Part shown: piece after piece, positions 12,410 through 23,944 of the stretch
How the letters are laid out: each line of letters starts with the position of its first letter
Numbering within the stretch: the stretch's first letter is position 1
DNA from: Epiperipatus broadwayi
Lineage: Eukaryota; Onychophora; Udeonychophora; Euonychophora; Peripatidae
Length of the DNA stretch: 64,000 nucleotides
Assembly (NCBI GenBank): GCA_028023455.1
Contig: JAQFVV010000275.1
Location: 62,001-126,000 of the forward strand
Direction: 5' to 3'
Translations under genes and position numbers: made by a program
The notes under the pieces: generated by a model
The model's database searches: none
What the model saw: only the letters and a program-made list of their open reading frames with translations
What the model was told of the DNA's origin: nothing

Positions 12410-12960
12410 AGATTTTAGCAAACAATTATTCAAAGAAAGTTCCAAAATAAAATGTGACGTAATAAACCTCTCACATTAAAAAATATAGGTATAGACTTTA
12501 GCAAACAATTATTTAAAGAAGGTAGTTTCGCAAAATATAACATCCCAATACAATTTAAAAGTAGGCAAAAAGAACATTCAATTTTTGAGGTTTTTGGAGC
12601 AAAATTATTTAGAGAAGCTTGTTGAAACAGAATACAGCACACTTAACTAATAACAGCAGATTAATAGCAGGCTTTAGCAAACAATTATTTAAAAAAAGTT
12701 GCAAAATGAAATGTGATATAATAGACCTCTCAGATTAAAAAAATATGTGCAGACTTTAGCAAACAGTTATGTAAAAAAGGTAGTTCAGTAAAATATAACA
12801 TCTCAATGAAATTTAAAAATAGGCAAAAAAAAAACCATTCAAATTTTGAGGCTTTTGGAGCAAAATTATTTAGAGAAGCTTGTTGAAACAGATTGCAGCA
12901 TATTTAACTAATAACAGCAGATTAAAAAAATAATTTAACATGATGTGGACAGATTACAGC
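12410..12960. repeat. Subterminal tandem units in the left Merlin arm
   Basis: Two higher-order units about 256 bp apart (TTTAGCAAACAATTATT near 12415 and 12673). Each also contains a second TTTAGCAAAC copy about 80 bp later, an ATATAACATC tract, a GGAGCAAAATTATTTAGAGA tract and AACTAATAACAGCAG. The inverse of the same unit recurs in the right arm. Confidence 0.8.
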
Positions 12961-13058
12961 AATTTAGAAATTTTAAAACTTACAATAATGCTATACTTAT
13001 GGCTTGTAACATAGCATCGCATACATCTTCATCATGGTGCAGTCGTCGCCACATGAAT

Positions 13059-13795
13059 TTAGCTAAGTATGAGTCCAGATGACGTCGAGTGGCCGTGCCC
13101 CCTCTCTTTTTTATTATGCCATTTCATTAGCCCCCAAAGTCTTTCTAAATTTTGCATATGTGCCCCGGTAGAAAGATCAACAAAATTATAAGTGTAATTT
13201 ACTTTGAAATGTTGGTAACCTTCAGCATTCAATTCATCACTTTTGTAGGCCTTCCAACAGTCAGAATATATGGAGGATCCTGGTGCTATGTGTTGTTTAA
13301 TGGCATCTAGGAGAATAGATGCTGCTCGACCATTCTCTACATAAACTACCAAATAACCCCTATTATGGAAGAATTCTTCCCTGTTTGTTTTTGCATATAG
13401 TTTCGTGGACCTCTACAATTTTTCCTGGGCCTCCAATTTTGCAAGATGGGCGAGATAGTAGACTTTTTTTACAGGCTTCTCTCAAATATTGCTTCCATGC
13501 AATGACAATGCTTCTGTTCAAATCCAAATCATTTATTCCCAATTGTATGGTCAATTGGTTTTTACTCCAATAATAAATGATTCGGATGGCTGCTACAAAT
13601 GATAATCTGCAGCCCTCAAACCTGGTTCCTTTCCAATTGTGTCCTTGGGCTCACATAAAGTGTCATTTGATGGCCATTGATGCACACTTTTTGAGAGGGC
13701 ATAACACTTTTACTTTGGAAGAACTCCAATGCCTCATGTTCTGTCTTTGGAAGATCCCAAATTTTGAGTAAGAAAAGATGCTACTTAAATTTCAG
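13059..13795 (-). pseudogene. Merlin (ISXO2-like) transposase pseudogene
   Basis: Read on the minus strand from about 13795, the order is an N-terminal LKIWDLPKTEHEALEFF block, the zinc-ribbon leader KVCINGHQMTLYV, then (13363-13554) a helix with AWKQYLREAC and the block GPGKIVEVHETI, then (13059-13352) AASILLDAIKQHIAPGSSIY, SDCWKAY and NLERLWGLMKWHNKKERG. These are the diagnostic blocks of Merlin DDE transposases in the right order. The second aspartate (SD-W) and the glutamate (LERLW) are retained. At the first catalytic position the usual D-E reads H-E (VEVHET). An internal stop near 13600 and a frameshift around 13355 also break it. It sits between the inverted arms, so it is the element's own enzyme. 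Confidence 0.88.
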
Positions 13796-14039
13796 TGCAG
13801 GTTTTTGAAATGTTGCTTGAAAGTTGGTGCATGTTAAATATTGTATTCATCTGCGTAAAAAAAAAATCCATATTAACATCATCAAAAAATAAAAATAATC
13901 CCCAACAAATTGAATTTCTAGCACTCCAAAATAATTAATACATCATAATAAAACTAAGCAGGTATTTCAAAAGACTAGTTCAGTTACATTTTGATTAAAT
14001 TTGTCAGCCCAAGCAATTATATTTTTCATGTGAAAGGTC

Positions 14040-14900
14040 TATTACGTCACATTTCATTTTGCCAAGCGATTATATTTTTTACAGTGAGGGATCTATTATG
14101 TCACATTTCATTTCGAAACTTTCTTTAAATAATTGTTTTCTAAAGCCTGGTGTTAATCTGCTGTTATTAGTTAAGTTTGCTGCAATCTGTTTGAACAAAC
14201 TTCTCTAAATAGTTTTGCACCAAAAGCCTCAAAAATTGAATGTTCTTTTTGCCAACTTTTATATTGCATTGGGATGTTATATTTTGCGAAATTCCCTTCT
14301 TTAAATAATTGTTTTCTAAAGGCTGAGCCTATATTTTTTAATGTGATTGGTGTATTAGTCACATTTCATTTTGCAACTTTCTTTAAAATAATTGTTTGCT
14401 AAAGCCTGCTGTTATTAGTTAAGTGTGTTGCAATCTGTTTGAACCAGCTTCTCTAAATAATTTTGCTCTAAAAGCCTCAAAATTTGAATGTTCTTTTTGC
14501 TTATTTTTAAATTTCATTGGGATATATTCTATGCTATGTTACAAGCTATTAGTATACCATTGTTGTAAGTTTGAAAATTTCTAAATTGCTGTAATCTGTC
14601 CACGTCGTGTTAAATTATTTTTTTAATCTGCTGTTATTAGTTAAGTTTCACTAAAAAATTTTGCTCCAAAAGCCTAAAAAATTGAATGTTCTTTTTGCCT
14701 ACATTTAAACTGCATTGGGATGTTATATTTTGCGGAACTATCTTCTTTAAATAATTGTTTGCTAAAGCCTGTACCTATATTTTTTAATGTGAGAGGTTTA
14801 TTACATCACATTTCATTTTGCAACTTTCTTTAAATAATTGTTTGCTAAAGCCTGTCATTAATCTGCTGATATTAGTTAAGCTTGCTGCCCATGATGTCTA
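14040..14900. repeat. Subterminal tandem units in the right Merlin arm
   Basis: Inverted copies of the left-arm unit. AATAATTGTTTGCTAAAGCC or close variants occur near 14128, 14306, 14388, 14750 and 14833, with GCCTCAAAAATTGAATGTTC and CTGCTGTTATTAGTTAAG blocks between them. The right arm holds more units than the left, which points to unequal exchange after insertion. Confidence 0.75.
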
Positions 14901-15451
14901 TCTTTTGTAAGTATTTGTGGGTTTTTTTTGTTTGTGTTGTACTTGGCTTTTTTGGATGTTACGAATCTATCACATTACATTTCATTTTGTAACTTTTAAT
15001 ATGATGCAATTCACATTTTTTCTTTGTGATTTATAAATTTGTATTTTATTTACTTTTTAAGCGACTTCTTCATGCAGTGGGAGAGGTTGTGTTTTATGTA
15101 TTTTCACCGATTCCTGTTTTTGTAATTTGTATTTTACTGCGATTTTTTTCTATTTCTTCATGTGGGGAATGGGATGGGATGAGGGGTTGGGGTGGCGTGT
15201 GCGTTTTATGTATTTTCACTGATTTCTGTTTTCGTAATTTGTATTTTACAGCAATTTCTTCCATTTCTTCAAGTGGGGGTGGTGTGTTTTATGTATTTTC
15301 ACTGATTTCTGTTTTTGTAATTTGTATTTTACAATGATTTCTTCCATTTCTTCGATAGAAATTTATCGCTTGTATGGTTCCTGATGGGTACTGCAGCATC
15401 AACCTAGCGACACAGAAAAGTGCACCGAACAGTGCTAATAAAATATACATG

Positions 15452-16157
15452 TTAACATGACCATTATAAATAAGCATTTCCCATTTTATTTCTTTACTCT
15501 TAATTAATTCTATCCATATTTATTTTATATTATTTTATTTTTAAAAATTATTTACTATAATTTTAAAATTTTTTAAATTTTTATTATACTATTTACATAT
15601 TATTGTTTTTTTTTATTTATATTTTTAATCAACTTCTAACCTTTTCTTATTTTTTATTAAATATTTTATAATTAACTATTAACTTTTTCCACATTACAAA
15701 TTACACCTTTTTACATTACAAAATTACACACTATTTTACAATCCTATTTCTAAAAACCCAACTGACAAAATTTTCAAAATGTTTATACTTACCTAACACC
15801 TCCTTTATCGTCATTTTCTTCAACTTAAGCAAGTATAAACATTTTGAAAATTTTGTCAGGTTTTTAGAAATAGGATAGTAAAGAGGTGAGAAATTTTGTA
15901 ATGTAAAAAGATAATTTGTAATATGGAAAAAGTTAATAGTTAATTATAAAATATTTAATAAAAATAAGGTTAGAAATTGATTAAAAATATAAATAAAAGG
16001 ATAATAATATATATTAAATAGTAGAATAAAAAGTTAAAGTTTTTTAAAATTAAAATAAATAATTTTTAAAAGTAAATAAAATAATATAAAATAAATGTGG
16101 ATAGAATTAATTAAGAGTAAAATAAAAAAAAAAGATTATTTATAATGGTCATGTTAA
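15452..16157. repeat. 706-bp near-complete hairpin element nested in the Merlin arm
   Basis: The ends are TTAACATGACCATTATAAAT and its inverse. The arms (15452-15790 and 15831-16157) pair along their length, closing on GTTTATACTT / AAGTATAAAC around a 40-base loop. No coding capacity. The Merlin arm sequence resumes on both sides (compare the left arm near 11860-11900 read inversely), so this is a later insertion. It has the form of a fold-back or MITE-type element. Confidence 0.85.
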
Positions 16158-16450
16158 AATGTATGTAGTTGTGTATTTAGTTATGTATATAAATGTGTAT
16201 AAAATGTATTAATTGTATAATTATATATTTGAATATTGTAGTTCTGATGATGATTGCAGAACAATCGAAACTATTAAAATAAAGTTTTCATATAAAAAAT
16301 AGTATTGTTAAAGTGTTTAAGGAAGTTGTAGAAATCAATGCATAAGGAAAGGAAGAAGACAATTATATTACTTATGGAGAAGTCCATTAAAAAAAATAAA
16401 TTATAATGCAAAAAAAAAAATATTTTAATAATAGAGGTAAAATTTTTTTT

Positions 16451-16724
16451 ATATTAAATGCTTTTATTGATTGTGTTCTAAAAAGAAAGAAAATAATTGT
16501 TTCTTCAACCACAATTGAAATTTTTAGATTTAACTTGAAATAAAAGCATTAGAAATCCAGAAATTAATTAAATCAATCCCTTGTTATAAAGAATAGAGAT
16601 TGATTTAATTAATTCCTGAACCCCCTATGATTTTATTTCAAATTAAATCTAAAACTCTAATTATGGCTGAAAGAACAATTATTTTATTCCTTGTTAGTGC
16701 ACAGTCAATAAAAGCATTTAATAT
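16451..16724. repeat. 274-bp fold-back element
   Basis: Arms starting ATATTAAATGCTTTTATTGA pair with the inverse at 16703-16724. Further blocks pair inwards (TTTTAGATTTAACTTGAAAT with its inverse near 16635-16660, and AATTAATTAAATCAATC with GATTGATTTAATTAATT), leaving a loop of about 20 bases near 16580-16598. Pairing may extend about 15 bases outwards. The plus-strand open frame here is a by-product of the hairpin. Confidence 0.8.
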
Positions 16725-16744
16725 AGAAATTTTTTTATCTATTA

Positions 16745-18890
16745 TTTTTTATGTTTTTAGTATTGGCACAGTAAATGCAAATGTAAAACTATATTGCACT
16801 TTAAATTGACTAGACACTTATAGCTGATATACATATATCAGTAAATATTTCTGCTATAAGTTAAATTTATTATTATTATTATTATTATAATAAATTATTA
16901 TGTATACATAAATAGTTTAAAAAATATTAAATTAAAAGAAAAACAAATGTATACTGCCCTCTTGCGACCATTATTTAAACCAAAGGAAAATTCTAAGAAG
17001 AATTGTTTACTGCAAAATATGAAATTATTGAACGTTTTTCATATTTTTCCTGCTCTCTATTCCATATTTATCAAACTAGTTGACATATTGAAAAGGTGTT
17101 TCATATGAATTAAGATCTTATAACTTAATTATATATCAATTTTCAAGCAATTCTATTGATTTTAAATATATTAAATCTCGATTTTAAAATTTCATTCTAA
17201 CTTGAAAAAAAATAAAATGTTAACAATAAACCAACAGATTTTCCAAAATCAATTAAAGCATTTAAAAATAACAGTTTTTTTCTTTGAAATAGAGAAAAAA
17301 GTTAATTATAAAAAAAATGTATAGACTTTTTAATTTTGTTAAATTATAATTTTGCAATATTGTCAAATTATATAATTATTATTATGACATTATTATAAAA
17401 ATGTATAATTTGTTTTTAATAATATTACAATATTGTCAATTAAAATATTTTGCATTGTTTTCTATTTAATTAGGCTACTAATGCTGCTACAATTGTCAGA
17501 TAGTGGGATGATTTTTATATATGAGAGCTACAAATAAATAATGAATAAACAATATGACCAAACTTCCTAGTAAAATATAATGTTGACTCAGGAAAGTGAA
17601 GTACATTTCTGAAACAAATAATCATTTCTATCAACTCTCAATGTTCTTTCTCACTCTTTCTTTTTCCATTAATTTTTCAGTCACATATAATAATAATATG
17701 GATTCAATCATCATTAGTTATACCTTTGCATTAACTATTATAATGAAATTGTATACTTACATAATCATGTTTTTAATTATACACACAACTTATTTGAATG
17801 TCAATATGAACTTTTCATTGTTTTTGAACTATATATAAAAAGAAACCAGCAATGGAGGAAAATTAGATAATGTTAAATCTTTTACTGAGATCTTTCATGA
17901 GGCAGTACAATCAAAAATATCAGTACAAACCAAATGAAAGGTTCACATGGAAAAAGGTTATCTCTTTACACATCAGTATTGAGAAATGCCCCTATCTTCA
18001 ACAAATATGAAAGAAACTAAAAAAGTCTAAAAATAACCAAACTCATAAAATCTACCTAAGTAATGGTGTCTGGAAAATTGTTCACTAGAAAAAGTTATAA
18101 CAATAGTAATGATAATGGAATCAAAAATAGAAAATAATACTGGTAACAAATGCAAACATTTTATCATTTTCCTAAATATAAATAAATAGAATGAGTTAAC
18201 TGTGATTGTAATGAATTCTTCTTGATCTAAAAATAGAACAGCAGTTATAGCTGAAATCTTGTTAAATTTAAAATTGGTGAAGTTATTCTACATGAAACTC
18301 ATCCTGTGGATAAATGAAGTTTAATTGAATAAAGGTAAAAGATTATAAGTTTTTTGTTTCTGGAAAGTCAATTCATCAAAATTTCATGATGCTATTGTAT
18401 TCACTATGAAATTTAATTTGGTATCTTGTATTTTTAATATTTTAATTACATCAATGAAGAAGTAATGACATTAAAAGTTATTTTACACAATAGTATTTTA
18501 TCACTGCTTCTGCTTTGTTAAATTCAGAAACTTTATAAAAAAATTTTTATTGTGTGTATCAATATCAATAAAGGACCATTTTTTCTCCTGAAGACTTTAA
18601 AGCATATGTTGGTAGAACTATAAATCATGGCCCAAAATTATAAAAAATAATATTGGCTTTTACATGTAAACTAAGATGACTAATTACTACTAAATTGTTG
18701 CATAATACATAGATTAATTATCATAAAAAGTTTATTTGAGCAGAAAAATCCTAATAAAGAGTTTGGCATGCAACTCCATTTGAGTGTCTTATGGATTAGG
18801 TTATAATTAGAAGTTACAATAAGCACTTACAGGTACAGATTGCTAAACAAATCACAGATTAATATATTCTCAGATTAAAAATGGCAGTGG
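16745..18890. other. AT-rich non-coding
   Basis: No gene identified. The part after about 17850 could be the decayed 5' half of the LINE that follows, but no motif there is firm. Confidence 0.45.
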
Positions 18891-19709
18891 CATTAAAAAA
18901 GATATATCAAACAAATTGGTAAGAAATCTGATGTTCATTCATTAGAGAATACTTATGCTAAGTTTTAAACTGCTGTAAAACTCTAAACTCTCAATTTGGA
19001 GACAGAGTTAAAATTTGTGTTGTGAATGTGAGTAGAAATGTTTTTGATTTCATTAAAAAAAATAAAAATTCTGATTTCTGACAATGATTGTCTTATTAGT
19101 GACTTGAATAAAAAGAAAATATGACATTCTTTTCTTGACTAAATAATAAAATGAATATGGAGTTTCATAAGCAAAAGGGATAAATTCAATAACTGATAGG
19201 AGATACTTATTTTTAGAAAATATCATAATAATGTTAAATAAGTCACAACATTACTTTATATGATAGTAGTGATAGTTGAACAAATCAAGAAAAGTTTTTG
19301 ATTATAATTTTTAATAGTTATGCAAAAGTTCATAGATTGCACTTAATGATGTATCCTATATTATTTACAATTTGGATAGAGATATTTACTTGGATGAGAT
19401 AGTAATATTCTTTGTAATTTTAAAAATAAAAAACTGATGGTACTGATGGGATTCTTAGAGAATTATTAAATATAGTTGTGATATTTTAGATTCAAAATTA
19501 TTGCAACTTTCATAATAACATATGAAACTAAAAATAAATGTTAAGTATTTTCTTGTTTTTCTAATTTATAAAAACAAAGACATATAAAAACTGCTGCAAT
19601 TATTGTTAAATAATTAAAAAAATATTTTCAAAAATTTCACTGAATTATTATTCCATATCATATTTAGATGGTTACTTAGAGATTCAATATGATGTAAAGA
19701 GAATCAATG

Positions 19710-19995
19710 AAAGCATCATAAACAACAACATGACTTATATATGACATTTATTAATTCAGTCAAGATATTTGATTCATTTGATTGAAAAAGTTTATGGCAA
19801 TATTTGAAATTAACTGATAGTTCAGTGAAATTTATTTATATTATGCAGCTTTTATAAGGTGATTTAAAAAGACGTGTTATTCCTACTAATAAAAAACTAT
19901 GAGGCACTTCAAATGAAAACTAGTGCCAACCAAAAATGTGTATTAGTTCTAATATTATTTTCCATTTTTATGATAATAACTTTTGAAACAGTTTA
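19710..19995 (+). pseudogene. LINE reverse transcriptase core pseudogene
   Basis: One frame, broken by stops, reads QQHDLYMTFINSVKIFDSFD, then KSLWQYLKL, VKFIYIMQLL and RRVIP. This matches the canonical 'DLY-VFIDL-KAFDTVDR--LW--L...P-KFI-II--FHDDM-ARV' of LINE reverse transcriptases, with the palm aspartate of the KAFD block retained as IFD. At least four stop codons are in frame. The YADD block further on is not clearly readable. The assignment to reverse transcriptase is firm. The clade is not. Confidence 0.72.
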
Positions 19996-21019
19996 ATGAA
20001 AAAAGTATTAAAACATAAGTTTGCTTGTTAAATGTTTAGTTGAGGTGATTAAAAGTGAAAACAAAAACTTCATCTTGTTAGCTTCTAATTACATTATGCT
20101 AGTGTTATACTACTATTGTCAATTCAAAGAATGAAGTAAAAAATAGCAATTTTCTCTATGTTGCAAAATGTTTTTCAGAAGCAAACTATTCTATTTTTAT
20201 GCTGACATTAATTGTCATCTTGAGTAATCAATAGATAATTAAAACCACATTCAGTGCTATCTTATCTATATCCCCAATTAGTTTCTGACTTACAGTCTAT
20301 GTCAGTCAAGAGTTTGATCCTAGATCTACTGCACTTGGAATTTTTGGATCTAATGCATCTTTAATCAAGAAGCCATCTTTTACACTTTTTATTATCAAAT
20401 TACCAGACTAAAATTCAAAAACCAAATTAATATTTTGAACTCAAGCCTACTTACTGGTGCAGTTATATAGTTCTGATATCAGTTCAGTAAATGTAAATTT
20501 TGATGTTTCAGATTTGTAATATCATAAGCACTCATAATCCTAGTAGTATATAACTGTGATGACAGCAAAATATTATAGTTTTAAATTAGTGTCCTATATT
20601 TAAGTTCATGTTCTTTCCTGATAAATGCCTTAAGATTGACATTAGATTAGGATATGGATAGCATTGATATGGATTTATTTTAACACTATCATCTATTGTA
20701 TATTGCTTTCTCAAACTTGGAAGCAATGAAGAATAGAAGATTTGCTTCTCAAAGAATGGTCAAATTAATTTTGTAATATTTTGAATTAATGTCTAAAAAT
20801 CTTAGGTACTGTACCATTCAGTAAATATTCTTCAACAATTTTACTTTAAGTGGTAATTAGATTAAAAACAGATTTGAGATTAACACATACTCTAATGATA
20901 TGCTGTTGAATTTAAAAAATTAAAAAGAGAGAAATCATCACAGCAATATCACTTTCCCAACTAAATTAATTATATACAAAACTGCTATTCTGCTAAATAT
21001 GCTATATAAAAATTAAACA

Positions 21020-21168
21020 AATTATAAAATACACCAAATCTTTTAAAAACTTGTTTTTTATTTTTTTGCCACCAAAAATGAAATATATCTATTTTAATAT
21101 ATATTTCATTTTTGGTAGCAAAAAAATAAAAAACAAGTTTTTAAAAGATTTGGTGTATTTTATAATTA
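21020..21168. repeat. 149-bp near-perfect palindrome
   Basis: The left arm AATTATAAAATACACCAAAT... pairs to the end of the right arm at 21168, with essentially one mismatch (GCCACC against GGTAGC) and a loop of about 10 bases around 21090-21100. It interrupts the LINE relic, so it is probably a small fold-back/MITE insertion. Confidence 0.85.
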
Positions 21169-21560
21169 TTTTAAAAGTATTTTGACCACTTTTAATAAAG
21201 AAAATAAGGTGAAAGAGTTTATTTTTATTTATTTTAAAAATTAAACATTGAGATTATTTATATTAAGAAAATGCAATGGTTAAATTATATGACAATCATT
21301 GTCTTTCAACTTGCTGGATATGACATTGAATCTACAACTGGAAATACACATCTTCAATGAATTATCCAGGTAAGGCAGAAGATTTCTTAAAAAAGTATTT
21401 TATAATAAACTTCAGCATGGTTTTAAATAAAAAGACAGACATCATTTACATTCTAAAAATTATCTCAAAAGTTGCTTTTAAAAGGTGTATTGATTACTTT
21501 CATTAGGAGAATATAGCTGAGGATACAATATAATAAAAAAACAACTATTATGATATTGGA

Positions 21561-23944
21561 GTCATTCAAATAAAATAAATAAAACTCAAATGATAACAGT
21601 ATATGAGATTAGCAAGACTTTTTCAACTTTTTCTTAACACATACTTTTAAGTTTTCTGACAAAATTAAAAGCTAGAAATCAGTATGGGATGTTGATTTTA
21701 TAGCACTAACATTTGATGCCCATTGTGTACTCACACTTACAATGAATAACTCTGAATTAAGTAAAAAAATTATTAGGAATGTAATAAAATATATATATTT
21801 TTTAAACAATGTAAAGTTTGCATAAAGAGTGTAATTAAAATTTTATTAAAAGCTCATTTTCTCATCAGCATCTTCAGTCTGTCTTTTGTTTTAGCAGTCA
21901 TCATTAGCTGCTCATAAGAACTTTACATTTTATTTTTATTTAACAGCCAAATTATAAATAAAAATCAATATTGTAAAATGATCATAATGACGCATGGTGC
22001 TTAAATCCACAGTGTGTGTATCATTTTAGCCTGAATTAATAATTTATTTTTAGCCTGTTGTAATCAAACTTGAAATGCCATTTCTGAATTATGTTTAACC
22101 TATATTAAAACTATGCCTGCACATATTCCTGTTAAATAAAAGTCCTCTTTCATAAATATTTGTGTATTTAGAGAGCTGAAGAAATATGGTTTAAATAATT
22201 TAAAATATAAAGCAGCTAAAGAAGCTGAAAACTTAATGTTTCTAAATTTTCAAGGATGGAAAATTGAATCTTAAATACTGGAATAGATTCCATAATATAA
22301 AAACAAACAGTTAAGCTTAACAAAAAAAAAAAAAAAAAAGATTTTAAATTGGAGATATTGATATAACTTTTAATGTTTTAAGTGGTAATATTTATGTGTT
22401 TCTTATTTATTTACATTTTATAACTAATGTAATAGTGATTTAGTATTTTATATATGTCTTAATGTACAATATTAAATTTATTGGAATAATATAGAGTAAT
22501 TTAATCAATGAATGTTATTGTATAACAACTTTTTTTTGTTATTTATTAATCTAGCCTTCTGTCTCTCTTCTCATAAATTCTGACCATTTAAATATAATAA
22601 ATTAATATTGTAATAGCTTGTGAGATGAGAATTCATATTCAACTAAATCAATTGTGAGACTGTTTAATAATACTGATGGAATAGAATATCCTCCTATGGA
22701 TTTCCTAATATTGGGTGGCACTGTGGTTTTAAACCTAATATAAATTCTTAATCCACAGAGGATCTAATTTCCCTTCAAGTATTTAATGGTCTGGAAAGAT
22801 GATCATAGTCTATAATATTTTTATGAATATAGCTAGGTCTGACTATTAGTACAATTTATGATTAAATTAAGTTATATTTTTACTTCTATCATATTTTATC
22901 TCTGTTATTTGGATTTAAGTGTGAAATAAAGTTATTTTTTATTATTAAGCATTAACTTTTCTGATCCATAGGGTTGTTATAATGGTGCTTAAGTTTAATG
23001 CTCTCTCTTTATCCAAATAGCAGGATCATACAAAACTTACATTACAATTATATAAAATATAAAAAATAAACTAAAATCTTTTTTTTTTTCAATGTTTTTT
23101 TAAAAAAAAACCTTTCTGTTAATCTATATTAAATAAAGTAGGAGCAAATGATAGTTGATTAATCTTTTTGGTTTAAATACTTGTAGATTAAGAAAGATTG
23201 AAAAATATCTTTGCCTAAACAAATGAATGAAACTGATCTTGCTCTATCTGCTACTTTAATGCTCAAATGTTTTTAAACTTTAAGACAGTGATCATACCAT
23301 TAATAATTAAATGTTCATATATTATGATTTTGCTACTTTTTTTTACTGTCCAAAATATATTTATTTAACAACAAAATATAAGAATGGTAATAAAAAAAAA
23401 AGAAATGCGTCTAAAATTGATTAAAATTGTTTTTAAAAAATATATTTAACTGTTTTTTTTTCCCTTGATAGTGAAAAACAAAGATTTATACATATATTAT
23501 AACTAAAATGTCAATTACCCTCCAAAATGCTATGTTTTTCCAGCACCTTGTGAATAAATATAGTTTGAATTTCAAACAGCATAATCAAAAGATAACCTAT
23601 TTTTTATTTATATATATAATCCTTTAATTTTATGCACAGAATCTAATGATCATAAGAGAGAAATAAAAGAAGCATTTTATATTAATGGAAATTTTAATGC
23701 AATAAATAGAAAAGACAATCGCTTTGATATATCGAAAAAATGGGTCATGTAGCACGAGCTATTAAATATCTTTGCATATATTTTATTATATATTTTTAAG
23801 AAGGCTATGATTATGAGGCATGGATCCTCGAAAATGTTCGGCCTATTTGTATTATAATTTAGTTATTACTACTTTATTAAACTTTACTTATAAGTTTTTA
23901 TTTATATATAATGGGAAGTAAACTATTTTATTATATACTATATT
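21561..23944. other. AT-rich non-coding
   Basis: Contains an A-run at 22321-22339 and other homopolymers. I find no gene or identifiable repeat. Confidence 0.5.

Larger units (their letters stand above)
11714..16330 (-). mobile_element. Merlin-type transposon with inverted arms over 1 kb
   Basis: The outer ends are inverted repeats. 11714-11870 matches the reverse complement of 16174-16330 over nearly its whole length, sharing TTTAACAATACTATTTTTTA and AATATATAATTATACAATTA. The pairing continues inwards. The G/C-containing CATGAAG and CATAAAAC blocks at 12010-12240 pair with 15020-15350, and the GCTTGTAACATAGCAT tract near 12996-13013 pairs with its inverse near 14530-14545. A transposase pseudogene occupies the centre (13.06-13.8 kb). 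A separate 706-bp hairpin is inserted in the right arm. Merlin elements usually have much shorter ends, so the arms are unusual. A 14-bp direct repeat ACTTATGGAGAAGT stands just outside both ends (11689-11702 and 16370-16383). Confidence 0.75.
18900..21560 (+). mobile_element. LINE (non-LTR retrotransposon) relic
   Basis: Motifs of one LINE ORF2 occur in order on the plus strand. The reverse-transcriptase finger/palm block lies at about 19720-19990, an ETW-like block (LLSQTWKQ) near 20700, and a C-terminal block at 21280-21480 that reads VFQLAGYDIESTTGNTHLQ and then VFYNKLQHGFK. The last follows the common 'AG...SIES...L-W-GHV-RM...YGEL-G-R' tail of RTE- and Jockey-related elements. Stops are frequent, so it is long dead. 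A 149-bp palindrome has inserted between the ETW-like and tail blocks. It lies antisense to Pirin. Confidence 0.65.

Noticed and set aside
15026-15337. 103-codon plus-strand frame with repeated YVFS-I-VFVICI motifs
   Set aside because: It lies in the repeated right arm of the Merlin element and mirrors the same repeats read from the left arm (11931-12237), so it is a by-product of tandem non-coding DNA.
21020-21168. MicroRNA gene
   Set aside because: The stem is too long and too perfect for a typical animal microRNA precursor, and it interrupts a LINE relic. A fold-back transposon is simpler, although small RNAs from it are not excluded.
22540-22850. Possible transposon end (TGGATTTCCTAATATTGGGTG and nearby)
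   Set aside because: A few less AT-rich words without inverted partner, target duplication or protein.
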